Of a stretch of DNA of 64,000 nt, positions 35,631 to 45,365 are shown piece by piece. Both the position numbers and the translations under genes were made by a program. Location of the stretch: the NCBI RefSeq assembly GCF_900104485.1, contig NZ_FMXQ01000007.1, positions 267,737 through 331,736 of the forward strand, written 5' to 3'. Each line of letters begins with the position of its first letter. Position 1 is the stretch's first letter. Below the pieces are notes generated by a model. The model saw nothing but the letters and a program-made list of their open reading frames with translations, did no database searches and had not been told where the DNA came from. The stretch is from Bauldia litoralis. GTDB lineage: Bacteria; Pseudomonadota; Alphaproteobacteria; Rhizobiales; Kaistiaceae.

Positions 35631-36656
35631 TTAGATCAGGTAGTGGCTTTCCATCCACAGCATGCCTTCGGCGTTCGCCTTGGTGACGACCGGTCCGTCG
35701 GTGATGATGTGCTTCGGAATGCCGTCACCGGTCTTCTCGCCGGCCACAGCCGCGACACCGGCAACGATCGCGCCGCCGTGGATACGGCAGGACGGGTTGC
35801 GCACGGTGCCGAGCATACGGCCTTCGATGACCGCCTCGATCGCCGGCGGCATCGCGTCGACACCACCGATCAGGGTCTCGCTGCGGTTGCGGCGCTTCAT
35901 CACCTCGGCGGCGGCGAGCGCCATGTCATCGTTGTGGAAGAAGGCGCCGTTGATCACCGGATACTTGGTGAGCAGCGTGTCCCAGATGCGGGCAACCTTC
36001 GACACGTCCCAATCGGCGGGCTGGGTGTCGAGGACCTCGATGTCCGGGAAGTTCTTGACCACCGACTCGAAGCCGGCGGCGCGGCCCTGGGCGCCGGTAT
36101 GGCCGAGCGCGCCCTGGGTCATGACCATCGTGCCCTTGCCGCCCATCGCGGTGACCAAAGCCTGGGTCATCGAGGCGCCCATGAACTCGTTGTCCGGAGC
36201 GAGGAAGGTGTGGACGTTGATCGAATCGAGCGGCGCGATCAGCGTGTCGAGATCGATGACCGGGATGCCCTTTTCGATCATCTTGTTGACCGGGGCGGTC
36301 AGGGTGCCGATGCCGAAGGCCTGGATGGCGACGAAGTCCCAATCCTGCGAGGCCATGTTGTCGATCGCGGCGCGCTGCTTGACCGAGTCGAGCTGGCCAT
36401 CGAACCAGGTGACATCGACGTTGAACAGCTTGCCCCAGTATTCGGCGGCCTGCTTGCCCTGGGCGCACCAGGTGGCCTGAAGGCCGGCATTGGAGAAGGC
36501 GGCCTTCAGCGGCTTCTCGGACTTGCCGACGGCCATGGCCTCGGCCATTGCCGGGGTGATGCCGATGCCGCCAAGCGCGGCGAGGGCAGCGGCCGATCCG
36601 CCGACCTTCTTGAAGAAATCACGCCGCGACTGCGGGCCGAATTCAGACTCTGACAT
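35631..36656 (-). CDS. CUT2-type sugar ABC transporter substrate-binding protein, Tat signal
   Basis: A 341-residue protein with a twin-arginine leader (SRRDFFKKVGGSAAALAALGG, residues 10-29, quoted in part) and cleavage near AMA-EAMAVG. The mature part has the periplasmic-binding fold: FDGQLDSVKQRAAIDNM, IPVIDLDTLI, FHNDDMALAAAEVMKR and VIEGRMLGTVRNPS. GGAGG lies 8 nt before the ATG. Tat rather than Sec export suggests cofactor-bound or pre-folded secretion, which is uncommon but known for this family. First gene of the importer operon. Confidence 0.9.
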   Translation of the reverse strand: MSESEFGPQSRRDFFKKVGGSAAALAALGGIGITPAMAEAMAVGKSEKPLKAAFSNAGLQATWCAQGKQAAEYWGKLFNVDVTWFDGQLDSVKQRAAIDNMASQDWDFVAIQAFGIGTLTAPVNKMIEKGIPVIDLDTLIAPLDSINVHTFLAPDNEFMGASMTQALVTAMGGKGTMVMTQGALGHTGAQGRAAGFESVVKNFPDIEVLDTQPADWDVSKVARIWDTLLTKYPVINGAFFHNDDMALAAAEVMKRRNRSETLIGGVDAMPPAIEAVIEGRMLGTVRNPSCRIHGGAIVAGVAAVAGEKTGDGIPKHIITDGPVVTKANAEGMLWMESHYLI

Positions 36657-36695
36657 TTTGGGTTTCCTCCGGTTTCAAGCTTTTTTCGGAACAGT

Positions 36696-36705
36696 CTGAC
36701 GTCAG
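36696..36705. promoter_or_regulatory. Palindrome upstream of the sugar importer operon
   Basis: CTGACGTCAG is a perfect 10-bp palindrome 40 bp upstream of the binding-protein start. Position suits an operator of a LacI- or GntR-type regulator, but none is encoded nearby. The remainder of the 152-bp gap holds only the GGAGG site. Confidence 0.25.
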
Positions 36706-36808
36706 GCGACGCGCGTTCCGTTTGGGTTGAGCAATTTGTCGTATGATTGCGGGGCTTGCAAGCCCCAAGTCGCAGAGGACACCGCGACAGGTGCCTATTT
36801 GTGCGGCA

Positions 36809-37804
36809 TTATTCGAAGAAGTGCGCCCAGACGGTGATGACCGCGATCTGGAGGACGACCAGCAGGCCGAGGACGATGAGATTGGTGCGGATCGCGTCCT
36901 TCGCGGCGCGGCGTTCGAGCCACCGGCGCGGCCGGACGCCCTTCCAGATGAAGACGAGCTGGCTGGTCAGGTTGAGGCAGACGACGTTGGTGATCAGCAG
37001 GATCAGAGCACCGAAGGCTCCGGCGAAATTGCCCCCGCCGGCGAGGAAGCCGGCGGCGACCGCCGGCGGCATCAGCGCCACGGCGACCATCACCCCGACC
37101 AGCGTGCTCGGCAGCCGCGAGGTGATCGACAGGGACGCGGCGACCCCGGAGGCAAGCGCCAGCACTGCGTCGCCATACCAGACATGGGTGCGGCGCAGGA
37201 GTTCGACGCTGTCGAGGTTTGCCGGCAGGACGAGGCCGATCAGCAGGGCAAGCACCAGCGTCATGCCGAGTCCGGCGGCGGAGACGATGGCGGCCTTGCG
37301 CATCAGGACGAGGTCGCCGAGGGCGACGCCGAGCGAGAAGGCGAGATTGGGACCGAGCAGCGGCGCAATGACCATCGCGCCGATGATCACCGCGACATTG
37401 TCCTCGTTGAGCCCGATGGTGGCGACGATGGCCGATGTCAGGGTGAGGACGACGAAATTGATGTCGAGTTGGGCGCCGTTGGCGACGTCCTCATAAAGCT
37501 CCTCGCGGGCCGTCGTCTTGCGGTTCGACTCCTGCCGCTTGATCTCATCCTCGGAGACCCGGGGCAGGGTGGCTTCGATCGGCAGGACGTTGATCCGCCA
37601 GCCATCCTCGCCCTCAAGCGCGGTCTGCAGGGCATCAAGAACGTTCTGCGAATAATCGGCGGAGACGACGATTTCGGCCGTGCGCAGGCCTTCCTCGCCG
37701 TCTTCCTCGATCTTGAGATCAATCGGGTCGCAGGCCGCCGCCGCCGACCTGATCCGCTCCGAGAGACGCTCCGGGAAGATGGCGAGGATCAGGCGGAGCG
37801 ACAC
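36809..37804 (-). CDS. DUF389 / TIGR00341-family membrane protein
   Basis: A 331-residue protein: about 105 soluble N-terminal residues ending in TTAREELYEDVANGAQLD, then five to seven membrane helices with the family segments NEDNVAVIIGAMVIAPLLGPN (quoted in part) and PSTLVGVMVAVALMPPAVAAG. The function is unknown; the family is widespread in bacteria and archaea. It lies 15 bp downstream of rnd on the same strand and is probably co-transcribed with it. Confidence 0.85.
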   Translation of the reverse strand: MSLRLILAIFPERLSERIRSAAAACDPIDLKIEEDGEEGLRTAEIVVSADYSQNVLDALQTALEGEDGWRINVLPIEATLPRVSEDEIKRQESNRKTTAREELYEDVANGAQLDINFVVLTLTSAIVATIGLNEDNVAVIIGAMVIAPLLGPNLAFSLGVALGDLVLMRKAAIVSAAGLGMTLVLALLIGLVLPANLDSVELLRRTHVWYGDAVLALASGVAASLSITSRLPSTLVGVMVAVALMPPAVAAGFLAGGGNFAGAFGALILLITNVVCLNLTSQLVFIWKGVRPRRWLERRAAKDAIRTNLIVLGLLVVLQIAVITVWAHFFE

Positions 37805-37819
37805 CGGCTCACCAGACGC

Positions 37820-38995
37820 CTAGTGCGGCGCTCCTGGATCGCGGCCCGCCTCGTCGATGGTCACGACCTGGTTGCGGCGGACGGCCAGCGCCATGTCCCC
37901 GCGCTTGAGCTTGAGCGCCGCGTCGCCGAACAACTCGCGCCGCCAGCCATGAAGCGCCGGCACGTCGGCCTCGTCGTCCGAGGCAATCGCCTCAAGATCG
38001 TCGACCGTGGCGATGACTTTCGCAGCGACGCCATGGCTTTCGCTGGTCATCTTGAGAAGAACCTTCAGGAGATCGACGGCGGCGCCGGTGCCGTTGCCGG
38101 TCTGGCGGGCTTTCGGCACCTTCGGCAGGGCATCCTTAGGCAAGGCCATGGCGCGCTCGACCGCGGCGAGGATGTCCTCGGCGGCGCGCGAGCGCTCGAA
38201 GCCCTTGGGGATGGTGCGGAGCTGGCCGAGGGCCTGCGCCGTCGTCGGCTGCTGCTGGGCGATCTCGTAGATCGCGTCGTCCTTGACCACCCGGCCGCGC
38301 GGCACGTCGCGCGATTGCGCCTCGCGCTCGCGCCACGCCGCGACTTCCTGCAGGACAGCGAGTTCGATCGGCTTGCGGACCCGCAGCTTGAGGCGCTTCC
38401 AGGCGGAATCGGGCTCCATCTGGTAGGTCTTGGGCGAGGTCAGGATCTCCATTTCCTCGCTCACCCACTCGGTCCGGCCCTGCTGGTCTAGACGGGTGGA
38501 GAGCGACAGGAAGACATCGCGCAGGTGGGTGACGTCGGCGAGCGCGTATTCCTGCTGGCGCGGCGTCAGCGGGCGCCGGCTCCAGTCGGTGAAACGCGAG
38601 GATTTGTCGAGCTTTGCGCCGGTCAGCCGCTGGACGAGCTGGTCGTAGCTGACGGAATCGCCAAAGCCGCAGACCATCGCCGCCACCTGGGTATCGAAGA
38701 CCGGATGGGGCACGAGTCCGCCGAGATGGAAGACAATCTCGATGTCCTGGCGCGCCGCATGAAAGACCTTGATGACCTGTTCGTCAGCCATCAACTTGAA
38801 GAATGGCTCAAGGTCGAGATCCGGCGCGAGGGCGTCGATGATGACCGCCTCGTCGGGGCTGGCCAACTGGATGACGCACAGTTTCGGCCAATACGTCGTC
38901 TCCCGCATGAATTCGGTGTCGACGGTGACGTAGGGGAATCGGGCCAGGCGGAGACAGACTGCCGCCAGATCGGCGGTTTTGGTGATGATCGACAT
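37820..38995 (-). CDS. rnd: Ribonuclease D
   Basis: A 391-residue DEDDy exoribonuclease for tRNA 3' processing. The Exo motifs are visible: TVDTEFMRE (Asp, Glu), [13 protein letters not shown] (Asp) and [14 protein letters not shown] (Tyr and Asp). An HRDC domain follows in the middle ([20 protein letters not shown]) and a second helical region at the C-terminus. The rnd-aspS neighbourhood is common in alphaproteobacteria, although here two RTX-related genes lie between. Confidence 0.95.
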   Translation of the reverse strand: MSIITKTADLAAVCLRLARFPYVTVDTEFMRETTYWPKLCVIQLASPDEAVIIDALAPDLDLEPFFKLMADEQVIKVFHAARQDIEIVFHLGGLVPHPVFDTQVAAMVCGFGDSVSYDQLVQRLTGAKLDKSSRFTDWSRRPLTPRQQEYALADVTHLRDVFLSLSTRLDQQGRTEWVSEEMEILTSPKTYQMEPDSAWKRLKLRVRKPIELAVLQEVAAWREREAQSRDVPRGRVVKDDAIYEIAQQQPTTAQALGQLRTIPKGFERSRAAEDILAAVERAMALPKDALPKVPKARQTGNGTGAAVDLLKVLLKMTSESHGVAAKVIATVDDLEAIASDDEADVPALHGWRRELFGDAALKLKRGDMALAVRRNQVVTIDEAGRDPGAPH

Positions 38996-39164
38996 GCCCT
39001 CCTATAGCCCAGCCGTCCGGAATTGTCGCCAAATCTGGTGCCACGTATCAAGATTTTGGCAGGCTGGGTAACCGGCGGGTCGGGAGGGGCCGGAATCCCG
39101 GAGAATTGCGTCGCAAATGGCGCCGGCTGGGAACAACGAACGTCTGATGGAAAGGGCAAATGCA

Positions 39165-39194
39165 CCACGGCGGCCCCGTCAGAGGCCGCCGTGG
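39165..39194 (-). terminator. Terminator hairpin of the RTX gene
   Basis: CCACGGCGGCC (39165-39175) and the exact complement (39184-39194) form an 11-bp stem with an 8-nt loop, 27 bp past the RTX stop on the minus strand. On that strand it is followed by TGCATTTGCCCTTT, a weak T-rich tail. Confidence 0.6.
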
Positions 39195-39220
39195 GTTGCG
39201 ATACGCGCTGGAAGGCGGGC

Positions 39221-40474
39221 CTAGGCGGCCATCTCGAAATCGAGATAGGACAACGCGAGGCCTTTGCCGATCTTGGCGATTTCAACCGCCGCGGCGCCGC
39301 CGACACCATCCTTGTCGTAGGACAGGATACCGTTCTGATCGTTGTAGATCAGGCGGTGTGAGGCCAGGAGGGCTGCGCTGCCGGTCGCGAACTCCGCCGA
39401 GTCGACCGTCGCACCGAGTTCGGGGAACCAGGCGGCGCTCAGATAGATGATGTCCTTGCCGACCTCGAAGTCGCGAATGACATCTGTCTGATCGAGGGCA
39501 TAGTCTTCCTTGAAGTAGAAGCCATCCGCGCCCTTGCCGCCCGTCATGATGTCGCGGCCGAGGCCGCCGGAGATCAGGTCCCCGCCCTTGTTGCCGTCGA
39601 TCCTGTCGTCGCCGGCGCCGCCTTCGATCAGGTCGCCACCCTTGCCGCCGTCGATCGTGTCCTTGCCGTCATCGCCATAGATGTCGTCGTCGCCTTTGCC
39701 GCCGTCGATGGAATCATTTCCCTTGCCGCCGTAAAGGTCGTCATCGCCCTTGCTGCCGATCAGCGTGTCCTTGCCGGTGCCGCCGTCCAGTTCGACCTGA
39801 AGATAGTTCTTGGGCAGGCCGGAGGCGTCCAGGGTGTCCTTGCCGCCGAGCCCTTTGAGGGCGACTGCATCCATGCCCTTGTCGATATGCTTGACCTTCA
39901 CGTCGACGTCGAGACCGAGCACCTTGAAGCCATTTGCCGTGGCGAGCACGGAGATGTCGTCACGGCCCCCGCTGCCGCGCGCGGCAATCACGTCGGTCTC
40001 CCCGTCAGGCGCCTTGCCGGGGGTGCGGGACAGATCGATGATCACCTTGGTGACGCTGGTGCCGGAAAGGTCGTCGACAAAGGCCAAGTCCTCCCCTTCG
40101 CGCAGGTCGATTTTGACCTTCTCGATACTTTTGAGTTCGGTACCAACCGGATTGAACGGGTGATCGAAAAAACTGAGCTTGCCATCGAACTGGTCGATGA
40201 ACGCATAATCATCGCCCATCGAGCCGTTGAACTTGAACGTGTCGTTGCCTCCCTGGCCGTTGACGACATCGTCGCCGTCACCAAGGTTCCAGGTGAAAGT
40301 ATCGTTGCCGCCGCCGAGGCGCACATCGTCGTTGCCAGGGCCGGCCGAAACCTTGTCGTTTCCGCCTTTCGCCCGGATCAGGTCTATTCCCGCGCCGGGC
40401 ATGCCCAGGACGGTTGGTGAAACGAAGCCGGTATTGATCTTTTCATTGGCGTTGGTGCCAGTGACATTCACCAT
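39221..40474 (-). CDS. RTX calcium-binding secreted protein
   Basis: A 417-residue protein with no Sec signal. Residues about 230-325 contain nine or ten consecutive GGxGxDxxx nonapeptide repeats (GGTGKDTLIG, GGKGNDSIDG, GGKGDDDIYG, GGAGDDRIDG, GGLGRDIMTG), and a shorter cluster lies near residues 35-75. RTX repeats fold into calcium-loaded beta rolls after type I secretion. The C-terminal 90 residues (YLSAAWFPELG, LIYNDQNGILSYDKDG) look like the uncleaved T1SS signal region. No HlyB/HlyD genes are nearby. The acyltransferase-like gene 59 bp upstream is in the same orientation and probably acts on it. Confidence 0.88.
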   Translation of the reverse strand: MVNVTGTNANEKINTGFVSPTVLGMPGAGIDLIRAKGGNDKVSAGPGNDDVRLGGGNDTFTWNLGDGDDVVNGQGGNDTFKFNGSMGDDYAFIDQFDGKLSFFDHPFNPVGTELKSIEKVKIDLREGEDLAFVDDLSGTSVTKVIIDLSRTPGKAPDGETDVIAARGSGGRDDISVLATANGFKVLGLDVDVKVKHIDKGMDAVALKGLGGKDTLDASGLPKNYLQVELDGGTGKDTLIGSKGDDDLYGGKGNDSIDGGKGDDDIYGDDGKDTIDGGKGGDLIEGGAGDDRIDGNKGGDLISGGLGRDIMTGGKGADGFYFKEDYALDQTDVIRDFEVGKDIIYLSAAWFPELGATVDSAEFATGSAALLASHRLIYNDQNGILSYDKDGVGGAAAVEIAKIGKGLALSYLDFEMAA

Positions 40475-40533
40475 TACAGAGTATCTCCCGAGGGTTGGTC
40501 GAACCGGGCGTGTGCTGACCCTGATCCGTCGTG

Positions 40534-41037
40534 CTAGGTGCCGCCGCGCCTAGCCTGGGCGGCTTCGATGTGTGCGCCTATGAAGGCGTTCACACCGAGC
40601 CTGAGCGGCCGGATACGGCCATTCTCGTACCGCCGCTTGGCGTAGACGGTCTGCGAATCCCTGCCGATGATGCGGATCTGGTCGCGCAGCAACTGGTGAG
40701 CCTCGGGCAAATCGACCGCCCAGCAGTTGATGATCAGGCAGGGGCCTGCGTCACCGCCGGCCGACGCGCCGGGGTCCTCCGTCAGCCAGGCCTCCGCTTC
40801 CTCGACGCTGGCGAAGGCCCAGCCGGCAAAGCCCACCACGGTCTCGCCGCGACAGGCAAAAACATAGTGATTGCGATTGATCTGGCCGGCGATGGTCTGC
40901 GCCCAGTGGCCGAAGGGCAGGCCCTGAAACGCCGGCTTGCCCATCAGGTAGCTGATCGCCAGCCCGAAAGCCGAGACCTGATCCGCGAACCGGTTGAGAC
41001 GCAACCCCGCCTCGGCGTCGGGGGGAGGTGTGGTCAT
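40534..41037 (-). CDS. HlyC-like RTX acyltransferase-family protein, catalytic residues apparently changed
   Basis: A 167-residue protein whose core resembles toxin-activating lysine acyltransferases: AISYLMGKPAFQGLPFGHW, then GQINRNHYVFACRGETVVGFAGWAF, aligning by eye with the HlyC segments around SPLHRNW and ANQYALLTRD. The position of the catalytic His is Phe, and the region of the catalytic Asp reads IINCWAVD. The ATG at 41037 was chosen because it gives the family length. Its position directly upstream of an RTX gene strongly supports the family. Whether it still acylates is uncertain. Confidence 0.7.
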   Translation of the reverse strand: MTTPPPDAEAGLRLNRFADQVSAFGLAISYLMGKPAFQGLPFGHWAQTIAGQINRNHYVFACRGETVVGFAGWAFASVEEAEAWLTEDPGASAGGDAGPCLIINCWAVDLPEAHQLLRDQIRIIGRDSQTVYAKRRYENGRIRPLRLGVNAFIGAHIEAAQARRGGT

Positions 41038-41268
41038 GCTGTCTCGTCCGCCTGCCTGCTGTCGCCAGAGGAAGGGTAACCGAGCGAATGGCGCCATGCC
41101 ACCGGCGGCAAGTAGAAATCCGGCCGACGTCCGGTCGACGAGCAGGCCGGACAAGCGGCGGCGGGTCGCGCATCCGGTCCTTGACAAATGCGGGGTGCCC
41201 GTGCGTTCTCCCGCCGTTCGGCTCGCGCCGGACCGTCACCGGCAACTCAACAAAACCAACGGATTCCC

Positions 41269-43059
41269 ATGCACCGCTATCGGACCCACACTTGTGGCGA
41301 TCTCCGCCCCGACAATGTCGGCGAAACCGTCCGCGTGTCCGGCTGGGTGCATCGCGTGCGCGACCACGGCGGATTGCTGTTCATCGACCTTCGCGACCAC
41401 TACGGCCTGACCCAATGTGTCGCCGACCCCGACTCGCCGGCCTTCAAGCTGGTCGAGACGGTGCGCGCCGAGTGGGTGGTGCGCATCGACGGGGAAGTGA
41501 AGGCGCGGACGCCCGAGACCGTCAATGCCAACCTGCCGACCGGCGCGGTCGAGGTCTTCATCCGTGAGATCGAGGTGCTCTCGACGGCGGCCGAACTGCC
41601 GTTGCCGGTCTTTGGCGACCAGGAATATCCGGAGGAGACGCGGCTCAAGTATCGCTTCCTCGACCTGCGCCGCGAGAAGCTCCACAACAACATCATGAAG
41701 CGGTCGGAGATCATCTCCTCGATCCGCCGGCGGATGACCGACTCCGGCTTCTTCGAGTTCCAGACACCGATCCTCACCGCGTCCTCGCCGGAGGGCGCCC
41801 GCGACTTCCTGGTGCCGTCGCGGCTGCATCCGGGCAAGTTCTACGCCCTTCCGCAGGCGCCGCAGCAGTTCAAGCAGCTGATCATGGTCGCCGGCTTCGA
41901 CCGCTACTTCCAGATCGCCCCGTGTTTCCGCGACGAGGATGCCCGCGCCGACCGCTCGCCGGGGGAGTTCTACCAGCTCGATATCGAGATGAGCTTCGTC
42001 GAGCAGGACGACGTCTTCAACGCCGTCGAGCCGGTGATCCGCGGCCTTTTCGAGGAATTCGCCGATGGCCGCACCGTCTCGCCGGACTTCGTCCGCATTC
42101 CCTATGCCGAGTCGATCCAGAAATACGGCTCCGACAAGCCCGACCTGCGCAATCCGATCGTGATGAGCGACGTCACCGAGCAGTTCCGCGATTCCGGCTT
42201 CAAGGTCTTCGCCGGCCAGATCGCCGCCGATCCGACGGTCGAGGTCTGGGCGATCCCGGCGCCGACCGGCGGCAGCCGCGCTTTCTGCGATCGGATGAAC
42301 TCCTGGGCGCAAGGGGAAGGGCAGCCGGGTCTCGGCTACATCTTCTTCCGCGACGACGGCCAGGGCGCCGGCCCGGTCGCCAAGAATATCGGGCCCGAGC
42401 GCACCGAGGCGATCCGCGAGAAGCTGGGGCTTGGCGACAACGATGCCGTCTTCTTCGTCTGCGGCCATCCGGCCAAGCATCACGTCTTCGCCGGCACGGC
42501 GCGCCAGAAGATCGGCCGCGACCTCAACCTGATCGACGAGAACGCGTTCGCTTTCTGCTGGATCGTCGACTTCCCGATGTATGAGTGGAACGAGGACACC
42601 AAGCAGATCGAGTTCTCGCACAACCCGTTCTCGATGCCGAACTACGATCACGAGGCTTTCCTGGCGCTCGATCCCTCGGACAGCGCGACGATCCTAGACA
42701 TCAAGGCGATCCAGTACGATCTGGTCTGCAACGGCATCGAGCTGTCGTCGGGTGCGATCCGGAACCACAAGGTCGAGATCATGCGCAAGGCCTTCGCCAT
42801 CGCTGGTCATGGCGAGGAGGTGCTGACCGAGAAGTTCGGCGGCATGCTGAATGCGCTGACCTATGGCGCGCCGCCGCATGGTGGCATCGCACCAGGCATC
42901 GACCGCATCGTCATGCTGCTCTGCGGCGAGGAGAATCTCCGCGAGGTGACGCTCTTCCCGATGAACCAGCGGGCCGAGGACCTGATGATGGGCGCGCCAT
43001 CGGAAGTCGGCGCCCGCCAGCTCGGCGAATTGCACATCCGCCTGAACCTGCCGGACTAG
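41269..43059 (+). CDS. aspS: Aspartyl-tRNA synthetase
   Basis: A 596-residue class II synthetase charging tRNA-Asp. Seen: the N-terminal OB-fold ([21 protein letters not shown]), motif 2 ([19 protein letters not shown]), the large bacterial GAD insertion ([19 protein letters not shown]), and motif 3 ([21 protein letters not shown]). The ATG at 41269 matches the conserved [12 protein letters not shown] start; the frame is open 81 bp upstream without a start site. The 231 bp before it contain no other gene. Confidence 0.97.
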   Translation: MHRYRTHTCGDLRPDNVGETVRVSGWVHRVRDHGGLLFIDLRDHYGLTQCVADPDSPAFKLVETVRAEWVVRIDGEVKARTPETVNANLPTGAVEVFIREIEVLSTAAELPLPVFGDQEYPEETRLKYRFLDLRREKLHNNIMKRSEIISSIRRRMTDSGFFEFQTPILTASSPEGARDFLVPSRLHPGKFYALPQAPQQFKQLIMVAGFDRYFQIAPCFRDEDARADRSPGEFYQLDIEMSFVEQDDVFNAVEPVIRGLFEEFADGRTVSPDFVRIPYAESIQKYGSDKPDLRNPIVMSDVTEQFRDSGFKVFAGQIAADPTVEVWAIPAPTGGSRAFCDRMNSWAQGEGQPGLGYIFFRDDGQGAGPVAKNIGPERTEAIREKLGLGDNDAVFFVCGHPAKHHVFAGTARQKIGRDLNLIDENAFAFCWIVDFPMYEWNEDTKQIEFSHNPFSMPNYDHEAFLALDPSDSATILDIKAIQYDLVCNGIELSSGAIRNHKVEIMRKAFAIAGHGEEVLTEKFGGMLNALTYGAPPHGGIAPGIDRIVMLLCGEENLREVTLFPMNQRAEDLMMGAPSEVGARQLGELHIRLNLPD

Positions 43060-43065
43060 GAGGAG

Positions 43066-43086
43066 CCGGGCGGCAGCGCCGCCCGG
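43066..43086. terminator. Bidirectional hairpin after aspS
   Basis: CCGGGCGGC (43066-43074), loop AGC and GCCGCCCGG (43078-43086) form a perfect 9-bp stem between the convergent stops of aspS and the secreted protein gene. No U-run. Confidence 0.6.
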
Positions 43087-43090
43087 ACGC

Positions 43091-45283
43091 TCAGTTCGGT
43101 GACTGGGTCGCGCCCGGTGCTTCGGCCGGCTGATCGGCCGGAGCATCCTCGACCGGGATATCCTCGACAGGGATCTGGACGATCGGCTTGCGCTCGTCCG
43201 GGTTCTCCGCGGCGGGGGCTTCCTCGGCCGGCGCCACTTCGGCCGGCGCTTCCTCAACCGGTGCAATTTCGGCCGGGGCTTCCTCGACCGGCTCCGGAGC
43301 CACTTCGCCGGGTGTGCCAGTGATGGTCAGCCCGAGCAGGTCGACGAGCGTCGCCGGCGCATTCTCCACCGCATCCGTCAACGCCACCAGGCCGACCGGC
43401 TTGAGCGGCTGGGCCGACAGGGTGATCGACGAGCCCGGCACGGCGACAAAGTCGCGGATGACCGGCACCAGCTTGGGCAGCAGGCCCGAGCGCTGGATCA
43501 GCGCCATCAGCTGCGGGTCGTTGACGGTCGCCATCGACAGGAAGAAGGGGATCGCGTCGGCGAATTGCTTGCGGAAGGTCTCCGGCGGCGCGTTCATCTG
43601 CTCGGCCAGCATGTCGAGGCCGTTGCCGACGATCGACTCGTCCTCGAACGTGACTTCGGCGTCGAGCAACGTCATGCGCGGATAAGCCAGCATCATCAGC
43701 GCCTCGTCATGCGCCGCGCCGAGGGGAAATCCGCCGATCGCGAACTTCATCGCGAAGCCGCCCATGTCCTTGAGGCCAAACCGCAGGTCCTTGACGGTGA
43801 GAACTTCGCCGGCCGCCTGCCAGGCGGTGTCGAGGAAGAAGCTGAAATCGACCTTCTCGTAGCCGAAGCGCTCCAGCAACGCGCGGGCCTGGCGGTCGGT
43901 GATCGCGTCGGTCGGGATCACAAGGCCGGAGACCTCGAGCGAGGCGGATGTCGGGAAGAGGCCGATATAGTCGCGGGTGTCGAGCCGGACTCGGGCGAGG
44001 CCGAGGCGTTCGATATCGGGGGTCTGGACGTTCAGGTCGACGAGCTCGAGGAAACCGAGCCCCGGGGCGAGCGATTCCGGATCGATGTCCTTGCCGCTGT
44101 CGATGGCGGCGACGAGGTCGGTCAGTCCGTCGATGCCGCCGAGCGGGATATCGCCGATCGCGAAGCGGCCAAGCCGCATGGCGAACTGGCCCCTCACGGC
44201 GGACTCGAGGCCCTCGATCGCGATTTCGCGGATACCGTCGACGGAGATGTCCGTCATGTCGAAACCGCTGAAGGCCATGCGGTCGATCCCGGCGACGTCG
44301 ATGGCGAAGCCGGTGACGCCGACGCGGCCAAACGACCACGAGCCGAGAAGCCCCGGCAGATGGCGCAGCGACAGGCGCTGCATCAGTTCGGGCGGCATGT
44401 TGGGGTCGAGCATCACCGCATCGAGGAAGGACGCGAAGGGGATTGGTGGCTGGCGGACGCGGGTATTCTCGACGGCAATTCCGTCGATGCTGAAGCGTCC
44501 GCCCGGGACCTCCATCTGGATGTCGTGATAGGCGACGAGGTCGATTCCGTCCTGCCAGGCCATGTCGCCGACGCCGTTCTGGTAGGCGTCGGGATCGTAG
44601 ACCCGGACGAAGGCGGCGAGATCGAGGCCGCTGCCTTCGACGCTGCCGATGGTGGTGGTGACCAGGCCTTGGGGCGACGGCGATTCGAGGCGCAGCGGCC
44701 CCGCCCGCATCGACGTCAGCCTGCCGTTGGCGAAGTCGTCGAGGCGCAGGTGCTCGTAGACGATGCGGCTCTCGATGTCCTCAATCGTCTGGACGACGAC
44801 GACGGAACCGACGCGGGCGCGGGCGAAGCTCGTCTTCACCGCCTCGGCATAGCCCTTGATCATCGAGGTGAAGGGCTGGTTCGGGGAGAAGACGACATCG
44901 CCCATTCGCGGGACGGCGAGGTCCTCGATGCCCAGGTCGCCGATTTCGATCGTCGCCAGGCCGAGCGTGATGACGCCGCCATCGGCGACGATCGATTTCG
45001 CCCGGAAACTGCCGTCGAGCGAGCCGGCGTAGCCGGTGACCGAAAGCCTGGCGATCGCCACCTCGCTTCCCAGCCGGTCGGCCCGGGCGACGAAATCGGT
45101 CACGGTCGCGGTGTCGGTCACGGAGTCGTAGCGGAGGCCGCCATAGCTCGCCGACCAGTCGGGCGAGGCGTCGATCGCGGCTACCCGTTCGCGGATCGCG
45201 GCTTCGACCGGCTCCTCCGCGATGGCGATCTGGGGGAGGACCATCAGGACGCCGGCGACGGCGAGGCAGGTGCGCGACTTCAT
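43091..45283 (-). CDS. Uncharacterised secreted protein with acidic Pro/Ala tail (paralogue of 45366-46505)
   Basis: A 730-residue protein with a Sec signal peptide (MKSRTCLAVAGVLMVLPQ, cleavage near AIA-EEPVE at about residue 22). The body alternates beta-strand-like segments with repeated DVAGIDRMAF and DITFDD-like motifs and no known domain that I recognise. Residues about 500-660 align with the C-terminal half of the next gene upstream. The last 73 residues are a low-complexity tail built on EEAPAEVAPAEEAPA, typical of surface or periplasmic linkers. Function unknown; the layered strands suggest an AsmA/LPS-transport-like groove protein, which is speculation. Confidence 0.8.
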   Translation of the reverse strand: MKSRTCLAVAGVLMVLPQIAIAEEPVEAAIRERVAAIDASPDWSASYGGLRYDSVTDTATVTDFVARADRLGSEVAIARLSVTGYAGSLDGSFRAKSIVADGGVITLGLATIEIGDLGIEDLAVPRMGDVVFSPNQPFTSMIKGYAEAVKTSFARARVGSVVVVQTIEDIESRIVYEHLRLDDFANGRLTSMRAGPLRLESPSPQGLVTTTIGSVEGSGLDLAAFVRVYDPDAYQNGVGDMAWQDGIDLVAYHDIQMEVPGGRFSIDGIAVENTRVRQPPIPFASFLDAVMLDPNMPPELMQRLSLRHLPGLLGSWSFGRVGVTGFAIDVAGIDRMAFSGFDMTDISVDGIREIAIEGLESAVRGQFAMRLGRFAIGDIPLGGIDGLTDLVAAIDSGKDIDPESLAPGLGFLELVDLNVQTPDIERLGLARVRLDTRDYIGLFPTSASLEVSGLVIPTDAITDRQARALLERFGYEKVDFSFFLDTAWQAAGEVLTVKDLRFGLKDMGGFAMKFAIGGFPLGAAHDEALMMLAYPRMTLLDAEVTFEDESIVGNGLDMLAEQMNAPPETFRKQFADAIPFFLSMATVNDPQLMALIQRSGLLPKLVPVIRDFVAVPGSSITLSAQPLKPVGLVALTDAVENAPATLVDLLGLTITGTPGEVAPEPVEEAPAEIAPVEEAPAEVAPAEEAPAAENPDERKPIVQIPVEDIPVEDAPADQPAEAPGATQSPN

Positions 45284-45325
45284 GGAATCACTCTCAGCGG
45301 GTTGGCGACACCGCCATCAATCAGA

Positions 45326-45360
45326 TGCCCCGGCTTCCGGCAAATCCGGAAGCCGGGGCA
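45326..45360 (-). terminator. Strong terminator-like hairpin between the two paralogous genes
   Basis: TGCCCCGGCTTCCGG (45326-45340) and its exact complement (45346-45360) form a 15-bp stem with a 5-nt loop, 6 bp past the stop of the gene at 45366 on the minus strand. Confidence 0.7.
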
Positions 45361-45365
45361 CAAGA

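Noticed and set aside
36743..38491. A 582-codon plus-strand frame opposite the DUF389 and rnd genes.
   Set aside because: Spans the junction of two clearly recognised minus-strand genes and has no domain motif.
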